Below, in pieces: positions 48,785 through 58,348 of a stretch of DNA of 64,000 nt. A program made the translations under genes and the position numbers. Source of the DNA: Penicillium oxalicum (lineage: Eukaryota > Ascomycota > Eurotiomycetes > Eurotiales > Aspergillaceae); contig NC_064651.1 of the NCBI RefSeq assembly GCF_001723175.1, forward strand, positions 558,001 to 622,000, in the 5' to 3' direction. The notes below the pieces were generated by a model. That model searched no databases and was not told the DNA's origin. It was given only the letters and a program-made list of their open reading frames with translations. The stretch's first letter is position 1; each line of letters opens with the position of its first letter.

Positions 48785-49837
48785 TTACTCAGTGGGCCTC
48801 CATTGCCAGCCAGCCGGATCAAAGCACGCCTCAAAGTCCACCCCCCCAAAGAAACCTATCGCCCCATAGAGATCAAAATCCCCCTCCAGACCTTCGACAC
48901 CTCCCGCATCGGCGTCGACTTCCTCATGCAGATTCCACCCTCCGGCCATGCGGCCTTCTCGTGTGAAGAACACCTCTACTGCACAGGTCCGCTTCGTGCT
49001 GAACATTGCATCCGCCATCCTGAGGGGGTCCTTCGGTAGCGACATGGTCATCCCGATCCCCACGGTCTCTCCGACGCGAAAGGGGGCGGTGAAATCACGC
49101 CCACCCCAGGAGTCATTGACGAATCGACATCCATCGTCTGAAAAGACTCCCAGACTTCCGCGCTCCCACCCGGGGGAGCGCCAGGAGGGATAAGGCTGCG
49201 CGGCAAAGCCCACTGCCATGCCGCTCGCGTCGCCACCTGGACCTGCGCGAAGAGCCAACAGTTTGACCTCGAAATAGATTGTTTTTGTTTTCTCGGTCAC
49301 AAAGGGCGAGTCTTGCGTCGCAAAGTATAAGGGCAGATGGGTGAGCACACAGCAGTCACCGTTGCGGTCCATGGTGCGACCGAACCATCGGCCTGGCGCC
49401 GTGGGGGTAAGTTGGCCTCGGTACTCCCGTTGCTGGACCGGCCGCAGGTCGTGCTGCGCCACAGCCTGGTAGACGGGCGTGGAGGGGACGGCGGGCTGCC
49501 AGAGCGGAGTATGATCGCAAAAGTCATGGGCGCGCTGAGCATCATCAGCCGAGGCGTTTCCCGTCCCAGAGCTGTAGTAGCCGGAGATGGGAGGTGGTGG
49601 GAAGACGGCGGTATCGGGGACCGCTTCTTGCCAGTTGTGGTAGGGTGGAGGATCTCCTGGTGTGGATGTTGGGTGCTGGATGGATGGATTTGATGCATTT
49701 GGTGCGACCTGTCTCATGGATGGTGTTGATGATGTTGCCACGGCTTGCTGCGAGTCATCGTAGCTCGGTGGGGGGACAGAGTCGTTGTAGTTGTGGTTGA
49801 AAAAGGGATTCGTCTGGTAGTTTGGTGGTTGCGCCAT
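48785..49837 (-). CDS. SPRY-domain protein with three PPxY motifs
   Basis: Single-exon gene, 350 residues. The N-terminal third is Pro/Asn/Ser-rich and carries three PPxY motifs (PPNY at 4-7, PPSY at 23-26, PPPY at 63-66), the ligand of WW domains such as those of the Rsp5/Nedd4 ubiquitin ligases. A SPRY/B30.2 domain follows at about residues 150-345 (YFEVKLLAL, GMAVGFAAQPYPSWRSPGW, SLGVFSDDG, GETVGIGM, LYGAIGFFGG). Known yeast SPRY adaptors of Rsp5 (Ssh4, Ear1) have a transmembrane segment and act in endosomal sorting. No hydrophobic segment is visible here, so a soluble adaptor is inferred. The start at 49837 is the first ATG and includes the first PPxY. The gene is divergent from the 969-residue protein gene. 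Confidence 0.88.
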   Translation of the reverse strand: MAQPPNYQTNPFFNHNYNDSVPPPSYDDSQQAVATSSTPSMRQVAPNASNPSIQHPTSTPGDPPPYHNWQEAVPDTAVFPPPPISGYYSSGTGNASADDAQRAHDFCDHTPLWQPAVPSTPVYQAVAQHDLRPVQQREYRGQLTPTAPGRWFGRTMDRNGDCCVLTHLPLYFATQDSPFVTEKTKTIYFEVKLLALRAGPGGDASGMAVGFAAQPYPSWRSPGWERGSLGVFSDDGCRFVNDSWGGRDFTAPFRVGETVGIGMTMSLPKDPLRMADAMFSTKRTCAVEVFFTREGRMAGGWNLHEEVDADAGGVEGLEGDFDLYGAIGFFGGVDFEACFDPAGWQWRPTE

Positions 49838-51211
49838 TCTTGAAAAAGCGGCTGTTTGCTTGGCGATGCGATCAAAATACGAGATGGAGGAGCGTGTGGT
49901 AGTGATTCCGGTGGTGTGATGAAATTGGCTGAGAGTAAGTTGAGGATGTTGATCTCGAGGCAGAGCTAATAGGGGACGTGGTCAGGCTTGAAATTGTGGT
50001 CAAGTTATCTCGACCGGCTGGAGAGTCTGAAGTCATAACAGCCCCAGTCAAGCGGGGCTGTGCGGGTCACGGAGCCGTGGCTCCTCGGCGGGTACGACCG
50101 TAAAGACTTCTTTACTGTTCGAGAAAGCGAGTGGAGGCTGAGCCAAAAAGATCATGTAAACATCATCAGCCTCCTCCTCCGAGGAGGAGAAATGCCCGGG
50201 CATGGGAGATGCATGCACCGTTTCTGAATGAATTCAGCTAAATGGGATCAGTCAGAAGGTGGAATCTCCTGAGTCGAGGCGATCGCCACCGGTCTGTTGC
50301 GACAGGTTTCCTCATCCAGCCTTTTTGTTGGGGGATGCATCTGGTCGCTCAAGAGATACATTCACAGACTGGCTGGGAGGCTGCAGGTCAGGCGGCCTTA
50401 GAATCGCCTGCAGGGCTTGCGTGGTTCGTGATTCATCGCATCAAAGAAGCGCCGAGTGGCTTTCTGCTTTTGATTGTCTCGACGAGACCAGAGAGTCTGC
50501 CATCTGTCGACCAGCAGATGGTCCGCGACTTCCTACAATCATGGACGTCTCCCGAATGTGGTCTGACCCAAAAATAGTTGTAGAGCCACGCAGATCCAGT
50601 CTGCAAGGTTAGGGGAGCTGCAGGTCTCAGATCGGTCCAACCCAGCCATCGAACCGGAGTCAAAGTAACAGAGAAACTGGGAGAAGAAAAAGCAAATCAA
50701 CCGTGTACGGCCGGGAAAAAGCATTCAATGTTTGGCCCATGAAGGCTGGAGTCGAAATTAAACTCTTTCTTTCTTCTCTTCCATTCTCAACCAAGTTCGC
50801 ACTCGGACGGACTCTAATGCAATTGAAGGTTTCACGATGTGCAAATGAGTGTTGGGACCAAGGGTCGAATAGTGAGAGGGAGAAAAAGAAAGACAGATCC
50901 TGAGCGACAGAGAAAGACACTCAAAAGCAAAGAGATGAAAACACCAGTCCAGCCAGAAAGAGTCTCACGCAGTCTTTGATGAGTGTTTTCATCAAAACTT
51001 GCCGAATGTGTGTGTGTGTGTGACCTTTTGACACCTCACTCGACCTCGCAACCCAAACACACTACCACAACCAAGTCATCGTCGAGTCAGCATCGACTCT
51101 GCTGCGAGCTTGATCCTTTCCATTCTTGTTTTTTCCCCTTTTGGTTGCAACAGCCAGAGTTCGCAAAATTTGGACTGCCGTCATACGGCGGGTTTCTTCT
51201 CGTAAGAAACA
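49838..51211. promoter_or_regulatory. Divergent promoter region with inverted repeats
   Basis: 1.37 kb between two divergent genes with no coding gene of its own. Short dyads cluster at 50041-50189: GCCCC/GGGGC (50041-50058), CACGG/CCGTG (50068-50079) overlapping GGAGCC/GGCTCC (50071-50084), and CTCCTCCTC/GAGGAGGAG around one central base (50171-50189). The stretch ends with a TG dinucleotide run (51007-51022) and a CT-rich leader before the ATG at 51212. Factor identity is unknown. Confidence 0.4.
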
Positions 51212-54121
51212 ATGTCGAACTTTCAAGTGCAGCAGGCCCAGCCCCGCCACCGACGCAGACCATCCATCTCAGAGCGCATCCAACGGGTCTTGCACGGAGA
51301 TCGCGCAGAAAAGGTACGAGAGCACAAATTTCAATATGATAGAGCACCCTCACAAGCTCACCGTCTACAACAGAAGCGGCAGAGCTATTCTCCTGGAGAT
51401 GATGCTCGGGGAGGACTACAGGCCGACCAGTCGGCCCAACCGGCGACAACGGCGCTGGGGGAGACACAGACTCAATCAGAAAAAAGTCCGCCACGGAATC
51501 AAATAGAGACCGTGCCCAGTGCACACACTCGGACAACTGGTTCGCTACATGAGAATTCATACCCCAGCACACAGACGTTCTCGTCACAAACGTCGCATCT
51601 GCCAGCAACCAGCACACCCGGATCAAGTCCCTCGGTCAGAGCAGCTTCGGTACATCCTCGAGATGGGCAGTCATCGACTCCGCGGCATGTATCCATATCT
51701 GAAGATCACCTGCAAAAGGAGAAAGAAGAGATTTGCTCATCGCCCACCTGGAAACACACTTCACGCAAAGAAAGACGCGCGACGAAGCGACTGGAAGCCG
51801 AGCGTAAGGAATTAGAAAAGCGTCTCCGGAAGCTCGAAGAGTCGCAGGCGAAGCTTGACAGCGGCGTCTCAGACCGACAGTCGCGCCGGTTGACCAAGAA
51901 GCAGCCCCTCACCAGTGGGAAGCGGTCGGCAAGTGCCGAGTCCGACAGACCTCGTTCGTCGAGATCGCTCTCGTCGTTCTTTTCTTCATCCCGTCGGTCC
52001 TCCCGCTCACGAGCAAGTTCGGCGGATGGACGTCAATCGACAGATGACGAGGGCGCCAGCTCCAAGGGACCCCCAACCCTTCCACTTGCACTGCCGGAAA
52101 AGTTCGGAACGGCCGTTTCGCGAGAGCTAGCGTCGAGACATGGAACATCCCTGCTGAGCAGCCATCAAGTGTCACGGTCGTCGCATCTCCTCCATCATGC
52201 GGCTGCCAAATCGGATGACCTGCGCGAAAACTGGAAGATGGCCGAAGCATGGCAGCGGCAGGACCATGAGGCGGGAAGGGATGCCCTGGCGAGCTCGAGT
52301 CGGTTTGCTGGGCCCAGTTCACAGTCCTTGGGGACTCGCCCTGCCCCGAGTTCAAAGAGTCAGTCGGGCACCACTCATTCCCCGACCACAAATATCTGGG
52401 CTGAACTGGATCGGGAACGATTCACCGCAACTCTGAGGCAAGAGTTCAAGCCAGGGGAGAGTCAAAAACGCGAGATTCCACCTTCTCTTCGACCGGCCAG
52501 CCAGCAGGGCTCGAACGCTTCTTTGCCGGCAGCGGCTCGGAGTGCTCACAACCTTCCAGGACGTGGGCCCCAGAATGCCGGCCATGGAAAGGACAAACGT
52601 CCCTCGCAAGCCAAGGTGTACTCGTACATTCCTCTTGGGAGGGATGGAAAGCCAGTCACACCCATAATACGCAAGGAAGCATCGGAGAGTAGCTTGAAGC
52701 CTCAGTCGCTGCCATCATCCCCACCGCAGCAGAAGGGATACAAATCCTCTCCTCTGGCGATGAACCCAGTCACAAGTAATGACATGTATCAAGGCGAGGA
52801 TGTTCGTCACCCATTGAAGACTCCTCTTAGACAAAAGTCCTCACGCGAGCTTGTTCCTCGGCCGCTTCGTATCAGTTCGGAAGCCTCTCGTGGACATGGT
52901 CGGCCTGGGTCCAATCCAACGTCCTCGAATATGCATGGAGATCGATCCCCACCGTTCTCGGGCTCGGACCGTCGAGCGACACTGCAGGGTCCAGCACCAT
53001 CTCCGGGCTCGGGAGAGCCATCTCAAGCCCATTCAAACGATCACAGGCAGCGCCAGAGCTCTCGTCTTGATGCGGTGGGCACGGGACGCCCAGCCATGTC
53101 TCAATCTACACCCACCTCGCCCATTCAGGTCCCTCTCAAACATCCCGGGCGAAAATATGCTCTTTCAGAAAACTCCCCCTACGGTCGACTCAGTCTCGAT
53201 AGCAAGAGAAGCGCGGTGGCTTTCCCAGAGAACGAGCGGGAGACTTGCTCGGACGACCAAATGCCTCATATGCGTCATTCGCTCGCCGAAATGCCCGCGA
53301 GTCAATCCACACCTAATGTGGCCAGCCATCGCCGATTCAGCCGGTCATCCTCGGATGGCTCCAGCTACGACACGGCGGATGAAGAAGTGCTCGGCCCAGC
53401 AGAGACAGAACAGCAGTCCGAAAGCAACGACAATCTCTATCGAGAAGCTGACACGGACGCCAACATCAAAATCCATCCATCTGCATCTGCATCCACATCC
53501 CCCATCATCGCGAGCAAGAACCCTACGCTGGATACACCCGATCCCAACCCAACCTCATCAGTGCCCCCTCTCTCCCGCAACGGAATCATCACCAAACTGC
53601 GCCGTACCTCGTTCACCCAACCCCCCACCAAGCCCACCCCGCTCCACAAAGATCAACTCATCGCCAAAATCTTCGTCATCTGCTGTGGTTGCCATCACTG
53701 GCACGATCTCCCTGCCGAACTCTACGCCCAATTCGCCTGTCCGGAACGCTTCCGCCTCCTCACCTCCCCACCTCCCGACTCTCAATCCCGACTGTTGCAG
53801 CGTCGAATCTCTCAGCGCGACTCACCGCGTCGTCGGACCTCAGGCAAGAGGAACAGTGTCTGGAAATCGTTGACTTTGAATGATGGAGCGGCGGCCAAGG
53901 GACGAACTGAAAAGCGGGATGAAAGGAAGGGATTTGTCCTGGACAAGCCAAAGCAAGATGTCGGTGCGAATGCGAGCGTGGAGGCAAAGCCCGAGTCTGG
54001 ATCGGAGTCAACGACTACAGATCCCGATACATTCCCGTGTTGTTGGTGTGGACATGATTTGAAAAAGACGTGTTGTCAAGGATGGACGACGGTGGTGCAG
54101 ATGCAGCAGAGACATCATTAA
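51212..54121 (+). CDS. Uncharacterised protein with C-terminal Cys/His clusters
   Basis: I do not recognise a named family. A single open frame of 969 codons starts MSNFQVQQAQPRHRRRPS. Most of the protein is Ser/Pro/Arg-rich and probably disordered. A short charged, coiled-coil-prone stretch lies at about residues 185-215 (RRATKRLEAERKELEKRLRK). The ordered part seems to be the C-terminus: ICCGCHHWHDLP near residues 821-833 and FPCCWCGHDLKKTCCQGW near 943-960. Together they offer enough Cys and His for a bipartite zinc site, with a basic Ser/Arg-rich linker between. Many Ser-Pro and RxxS sites suggest regulation by phosphorylation. There is no signal peptide or membrane segment. A possible donor at 51315 (AAG|GTACGA) means a small intron cannot be excluded. 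A G20 run begins 16 nt after the stop codon. Confidence 0.85.
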   Translation: MSNFQVQQAQPRHRRRPSISERIQRVLHGDRAEKVREHKFQYDRAPSQAHRLQQKRQSYSPGDDARGGLQADQSAQPATTALGETQTQSEKSPPRNQIETVPSAHTRTTGSLHENSYPSTQTFSSQTSHLPATSTPGSSPSVRAASVHPRDGQSSTPRHVSISEDHLQKEKEEICSSPTWKHTSRKERRATKRLEAERKELEKRLRKLEESQAKLDSGVSDRQSRRLTKKQPLTSGKRSASAESDRPRSSRSLSSFFSSSRRSSRSRASSADGRQSTDDEGASSKGPPTLPLALPEKFGTAVSRELASRHGTSLLSSHQVSRSSHLLHHAAAKSDDLRENWKMAEAWQRQDHEAGRDALASSSRFAGPSSQSLGTRPAPSSKSQSGTTHSPTTNIWAELDRERFTATLRQEFKPGESQKREIPPSLRPASQQGSNASLPAAARSAHNLPGRGPQNAGHGKDKRPSQAKVYSYIPLGRDGKPVTPIIRKEASESSLKPQSLPSSPPQQKGYKSSPLAMNPVTSNDMYQGEDVRHPLKTPLRQKSSRELVPRPLRISSEASRGHGRPGSNPTSSNMHGDRSPPFSGSDRRATLQGPAPSPGSGEPSQAHSNDHRQRQSSRLDAVGTGRPAMSQSTPTSPIQVPLKHPGRKYALSENSPYGRLSLDSKRSAVAFPENERETCSDDQMPHMRHSLAEMPASQSTPNVASHRRFSRSSSDGSSYDTADEEVLGPAETEQQSESNDNLYREADTDANIKIHPSASASTSPIIASKNPTLDTPDPNPTSSVPPLSRNGIITKLRRTSFTQPPTKPTPLHKDQLIAKIFVICCGCHHWHDLPAELYAQFACPERFRLLTSPPPDSQSRLLQRRISQRDSPRRRTSGKRNSVWKSLTLNDGAAAKGRTEKRDERKGFVLDKPKQDVGANASVEAKPESGSESTTTDPDTFPCCWCGHDLKKTCCQGWTTVVQMQQRHH

Positions 54122-55028
54122 TTGTTTTGGGCCCCCGGGGGGGGGGGGGGGGGGGGAGAAAGAGAAACATTATGATATTGACGGGTATGATGACTATGAT
54201 TATGATTGGATGAAATGACAATGGAGGGTTGTCTATTACTTAGTATTTAGTATCTAGTTTCTATCTGTTCCGAAATAAACCAATTATTTCTTATATTTTT
54301 GAAAAGCATCCATGTTGAATCAATAGCGAGGTAGATGGCAGGTTTATTCTTCAAAGCGGGAGGTCCACAAGTATGTCCTGTGCTACACAATTTGGGACGC
54401 ACGAGACGAGATAGCCGGAGACGGAGACTTTGAGAGATGGACTTCGAAATATAAATTGAAGGGTATAGTAAGTAATATAGTCGATAGCATCGTCAAAGTG
54501 TCCAAATTCGACCAATAGGAATGGGAAAGAAATCTAGTAAAGTACACGGGACAGGAGAACACGTATCCGACATGAAGAAAAATAAGGGGGGGTGGGGAAA
54601 GAAGGTGATAAGTTAGGTATGTATGAGAACCAAATCACAGATGAGGAGAATAGAATATACGGGATGATCAACCCTGAGACTGAAGCCTAGTTCTGCTCAC
54701 AAAGCGAGAAGAGAACAGCCCAGCAATGGAAAAAAGAAGAAAAAAGAAAAAGAGGGGGAAAAGTATCAAGCCTCACGCGTCTCCTCACCAGTCAAGATGA
54801 CGATCGAGTGGAAGTTTGAAAGGTAAGCAGCAGCGACTTGGCTGCGCTCCGGATCCCCAGGACCGAGTCGTTCCGGACATGTGTTGTTGTTTTTTTGAAG
54901 ACTGCGAGAAGTGTCTCCAATAGCCGTATAAGGGGAGAGGGGGACTCGCTCTGTGCAGGCAAGCATTCACCCCTCAATCACAGTAGTCAATCCCTTACGG
55001 TTGAGATTGCCCTCGGCAAACCTCCACT
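54122..55028. other. Intergenic stretch
   Basis: About 900 bp between two converging genes, with no gene of its own. It contains a G20 run (54137-54156) and purine-rich DNA near 54560-54770. Confidence 0.6.
54137..54156. repeat. Mononucleotide G20 run
   Basis: Twenty G preceded by five C, 16 nt after the stop codon of the 969-residue protein gene, hence almost certainly transcribed in its 3' untranslated region. Confidence 0.9.
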
Positions 55029-55505
55029 CTAAACCAAGAGCATACCAGCAATGGCGACAACACCGGCAGCCATGGCGCCCGAGACCTGGTGCATGGAAGC
55101 GCTGTTGTGGGTGGGAGAGGCGGTTGCCGCGGAAGCGGCATCGGTAGCTCCGACGGTGTTGGTCTGGACGTAGGTCGAGGTGCTCATGATCAGCGGAGTT
55201 GAGTGAGGGACACGGGACATGGAGCTGGAGCCGTGGGGGATGCTGGTGGGCTTGGGGGTCCACGAGGGCAGAACCGAAGTCGAGGTAGAGCTCGAGGTCG
55301 ACACGACAGTCGAGCTGGTCAAGCTGGAAGAAGTCGACGTGGAAGATGGGGTCGAAATCGGAGTTGACGAGGTGGACGTGTAGCCAGAGGGCACCAGAGT
55401 GATGGTGCTGGTCACCGAGGGAGAAGGCTCGGCGGCCTGCAGAGCCGCAAAGGCCGAGGGCAAAAGAGCCGCGGTGAGGACGATGAGAGACTTGGTGAAG
55501 TGCAT
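55029..55505 (-). CDS. Small Ser/Thr-rich GPI-type surface protein
   Basis: Single exon, 158 residues. Residues 1-20 form a signal peptide (MHFTKSLIVLTAALLPSAFA). The middle is almost wholly Ser, Thr and Pro (residues 28-95), as expected for an O-mannosylated cell-wall protein. The end is a hydrophobic tail (AMAAGVVAIAGMLLV) preceded by small residues near 130-136, fitting a GPI-anchor signal. No catalytic domain is seen. It probably sits at the plasma membrane or in the wall. Low-complexity proteins of this kind diverge fast, so the lack of a family name is not informative. Confidence 0.85.
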   Translation of the reverse strand: MHFTKSLIVLTAALLPSAFAALQAAEPSPSVTSTITLVPSGYTSTSSTPISTPSSTSTSSSLTSSTVVSTSSSTSTSVLPSWTPKPTSIPHGSSSMSRVPHSTPLIMSTSTYVQTNTVGATDAASAATASPTHNSASMHQVSGAMAAGVVAIAGMLLV

Positions 55506-56614
55506 TGTTGAAGGAATTGTCAGGTGACTGATTGTGCAGATATCGTTGTCAGGGACGGGGGAAGAGGTGGTTGTAGTGATTGAGGGTTTGGGTCAATCGG
55601 TTGTTTGTTTATCAAATCAGCTTCCAGGAGCGAACGAGAGAATGTATGCGACCAGGCAAATTGGAATGTGAAGTAATTGACTTTGTTTATTTGGAGGGTT
55701 AAGAGGAGCGAACGAGGTAAAGAGTGACACTGCTTTCCAGGAAGACAGGAAGATTGGATGAAAACGAAAGGATGCGACAGGAGAAAAGGAAGGGTGGAAG
55801 AGGAAGAAGTAGAAGAAGGACGTGTGGGACTGCGGGACGGGAGAGGGTGGGCTGTGTGGTACCTGACGAGACCTGCGGAAATGAAAGGCTCCAGTTGTAT
55901 TCCCCCGCTAGTCCCGATTGGGCCAAGTCAAACAGTCCAGACCCGAGCCGACTGGCGTGTTTTGATTACATCCGGAGCGTCAGGGGAAGTATCTGGAATG
56001 TGGAATGGCAACCACCGATGGCGAGATCAACAAAGACACCGATTGGGGATGCCACATGCGATTGCACATTCTATCCTGCCAGTAGATTGAGCTGACCTGG
56101 ACCCAGGATTTTGGGGGGGGGGCTTTGGGGAACCGCTCGGTTCATGATCATACTGCCGTACTACTGTAAAAAGACTCAGATGAGGCGTGGGATGACTAGC
56201 GTGGTTCCAAGCCACCCGCCTGGCAACCAAGAAAAATCCTCGCCGTCAATCAATTAGAGCAGCCGGCCGTTTCGCCAGTGTGTGAAACCTCGTTGCCCTA
56301 CCGCCGTCCTGGTGCCCCGTCAACACATCGAGGGTCCATGATCGATGCAATTTCCAAAATAGTGATGCCTACGACGGGAACAATTGGGACATAAAGACGA
56401 CGAGACAACCCGTCAGCAAGAGTCAAGTCATGAATTAGAGCAATTACATAATACAGCCATCCAGCTCCATATCATTCCAGCGTGAGAGGGTGCGCTCAGC
56501 GCAACACAGATCATTTCGGGGACAAGACGGTTCTCATCGACCCGACGGTTTAACGAGACAAAAAGAAAGGGCAGAGCCGGGGGGGGGGAAGGAAAAAAGG
56601 CAAAAAACCACGAT
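55506..56614. other. Intergenic stretch upstream of the GPI-type gene
   Basis: 1.1 kb without a recognised gene. It should contain the GPI-type gene promoter and the 3' end of the DUF7732-like gene. A G10 run lies at 56579-56588. Confidence 0.55.
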
Positions 56615-57591
56615 TTAAAAAGTCCAGACAGTTGCAACAACGATCGCCACGGTGAGCCAGTATCCGCTGATGTTGATCAGGCTGTTCATCGACCCGGACC
56701 GGCCGACGTCGATGCGGTCGTTCCATTGGGCAAAGTACCGTTGATCAAAATGGTCTTGGTGCCGTTGACATCGGCCACTCGCACGTTCGATCCATTCCGA
56801 GGCTCGGTGCCGTTGAACAAGTCTTGATAGTACGTTTGGTTGTTGTTGTCCTCGCAACCACACTCTTGGTATTTCTCACAGAGACACGTCACGGGCAAGG
56901 AATCGTTGCGACCATTGTGGTTGTAGTAGTAAGGGTGATTGTAGGAATAGGCGTAAGCACCCGCAAGCCAAAGACCGGGGAAGATGGCGAGAGCACCGAG
57001 AGGCAGAAGATACGGCGAAATGCCTCCCGGTGACCGACCCCCAGCGGAATAAGGTGTTTTGGCTCCACCTGCGTAATAACTATTCCAAAAAAAAAAAAGT
57101 CAGTTGCTGTGCCGTGCGATTTGGGGAAGACGTCGTTTTCTCTCTCTCTCTCTCCCTCTCAATAATCTGGGGATTGCCGGGGGGGGGGGGGGATGTTGCG
57201 ATGGGAATAAGCGCATGCGATCAAGGGGCGATCCATACCTTCCACCGCCATAACCAGGAGAGACTCCAGAGCCGCCTCGTGTAGAACCTCCTTGGTTGCT
57301 AGATGAACTCGTCCGGCCACTGGAGCTACCAGAACTGCCGGAGCGGCCACCACTGCTTCCACCGCTGGAGCTACTGCTGCTGCTGCTGCCGCCGCCGCCG
57401 CCGCCGCCACCGCCGCCCTTTCCACCACCACCACCTCGTCGCTTTTCCAGGTCGGGGACGTGGCGAGGGTTTGTGGAGGGGATATCTAGCCAGCCGTGTT
57501 CAATCACATCGGTGTCGGAAGATGGAATGGACAATGAGGTGACCCCTTGAGAGCCCAGCAGCACCAGGGCTGTGATCCAGAAGAATTTCAT
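56615..57591 (-). CDS. DUF7732-like Gly/Ser-rich secretory-pathway protein
   Basis: Conserved fungal protein of unknown function. Exons are 57239-57591 and 56615-57079, with a 159-bp intron GTATGG..ATAG (272 residues once the frame is closed). A signal peptide covers residues 1-20 (MKFFWITALVLLGSQGVTSL), then HGWLDIPSTNPRHVPDLEKR, which ends in a Lys-Arg site. A run of about 10 Gly plus 8 Ser residues follows. Exon 2 has a hydrophobic segment (LLPLGALAIFPGLWLAGAY), the paired-Cys motif VTCLCEKYQECGCEDN, and NGTKTILINGTLPNGT with several N-glycosylation sites. The in-frame stop at 56686 comes early: one frame away, the sequence from about 56695 continues into MNSLINISGYWLTVAIVV and stops at 56615, matching the hydrophobic C-terminus usual for the family. 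Adding one base near 56691-56704 joins them and makes the length divisible by three. Confidence 0.8.
57179..57192. repeat. Mononucleotide G14 run in DUF7732 intron
   Basis: Fourteen G on the plus strand (C in the transcript) inside the intron 57080-57238. Confidence 0.9.
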
Positions 57592-57888
57592 AGTAATGCG
57601 CGATGATGTCAGAGACCTGTAAAGAGGAAGATGGTCTAGCGCACGTCGCAGAGGGGTATGTCTTGTCGATCTGAATACCGGCACGCAAAGAGTCTGCACT
57701 GATGTCGCAAGATGTTCGAGATCGCTTGTTCTTTTGTTTTTCTCTTTCGGTCTCTCGGTAGGGAAGAAATGCTTGAAGAAATAAGCAGGGGGGTGTTAAG
57801 CGCAGCACGCGATTTGGTTAGAATGATTTCTGGAGTGCGGGAGGCGAGAAACTCGGGTCCCACTATATACGAGATGCGCGCTCAGGTC

Positions 57889-57914
57889 GGGGGGGGGGGG
57901 GGGGGGGGGGGGGG
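57889..57914. repeat. Mononucleotide G26 run
   Basis: Twenty-six G on the plus strand, the longest homopolymer in the window, about 300 bp upstream of the DUF7732-like start codon. Confidence 0.9.
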
Positions 57915-58317
57915 CGGAGAACTCCCAGAGCGGAAGAGAAGTTTGCCATTCTGGGTGGAGACGAGTCATCGGAGGAATCACAAGGCATTACGAGCATTTC
58001 CAGTCTTTGCGACTCTCGAGTTTTGCTGTTCGCGGGACAGGCCGGTGCTCATTGGCCGGAGGGGTCACCCCTGGGCAACACCGCCTCGTTAGGACCGTGT
58101 CCGAGAGTGCCAAGCCTCTTGAGAGCATCGGGCATGGTTCATTTACAGGCTCCGAGTCAGTCATGCATGACAGGACAGTGAGCCTCGAGGGTCAAAGATG
58201 AAAGGCAAACTATACACCATGGCGTTGGTGTGCCGAGTTCCGATGGACATCTACGTCCATACACACCAAGTGTGTCGGTGACAAGCGGCACTAAGATCTC
58301 CTTAAGCGGAGACTGCC

Positions 58318-58348
58318 TGCTAAGCCTCCCCAGTGGGGAGGCTTAGCA
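58318..58348. repeat. Hairpin with perfect 14-bp arms
   Basis: TGCTAAGCCTCCCC and its exact reverse complement are separated by only three bases (AGT). The stem has 9 GC pairs out of 14, so it would be stable in RNA or as a cruciform. It lies in intergenic DNA about 730 bp upstream of the DUF7732-like start. Six bases after it, CAGCCTCC echoes part of the arm. No promoter or T run suggests a specific use. Confidence 0.85.

Noticed and set aside
52851..53873. 340-codon frame overlapping the 969-residue protein gene
   Set aside because: Same-strand frame in another phase, with a composition unlike real protein. The longer frame has the conserved-looking Cys/His end.
15945..56706. Programmed ribosomal frameshifting as the cause of the frame breaks
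   Set aside because: The sites share no slippery heptamer or downstream structure, and these families are not known to use frameshifting. Sequence error is simpler.
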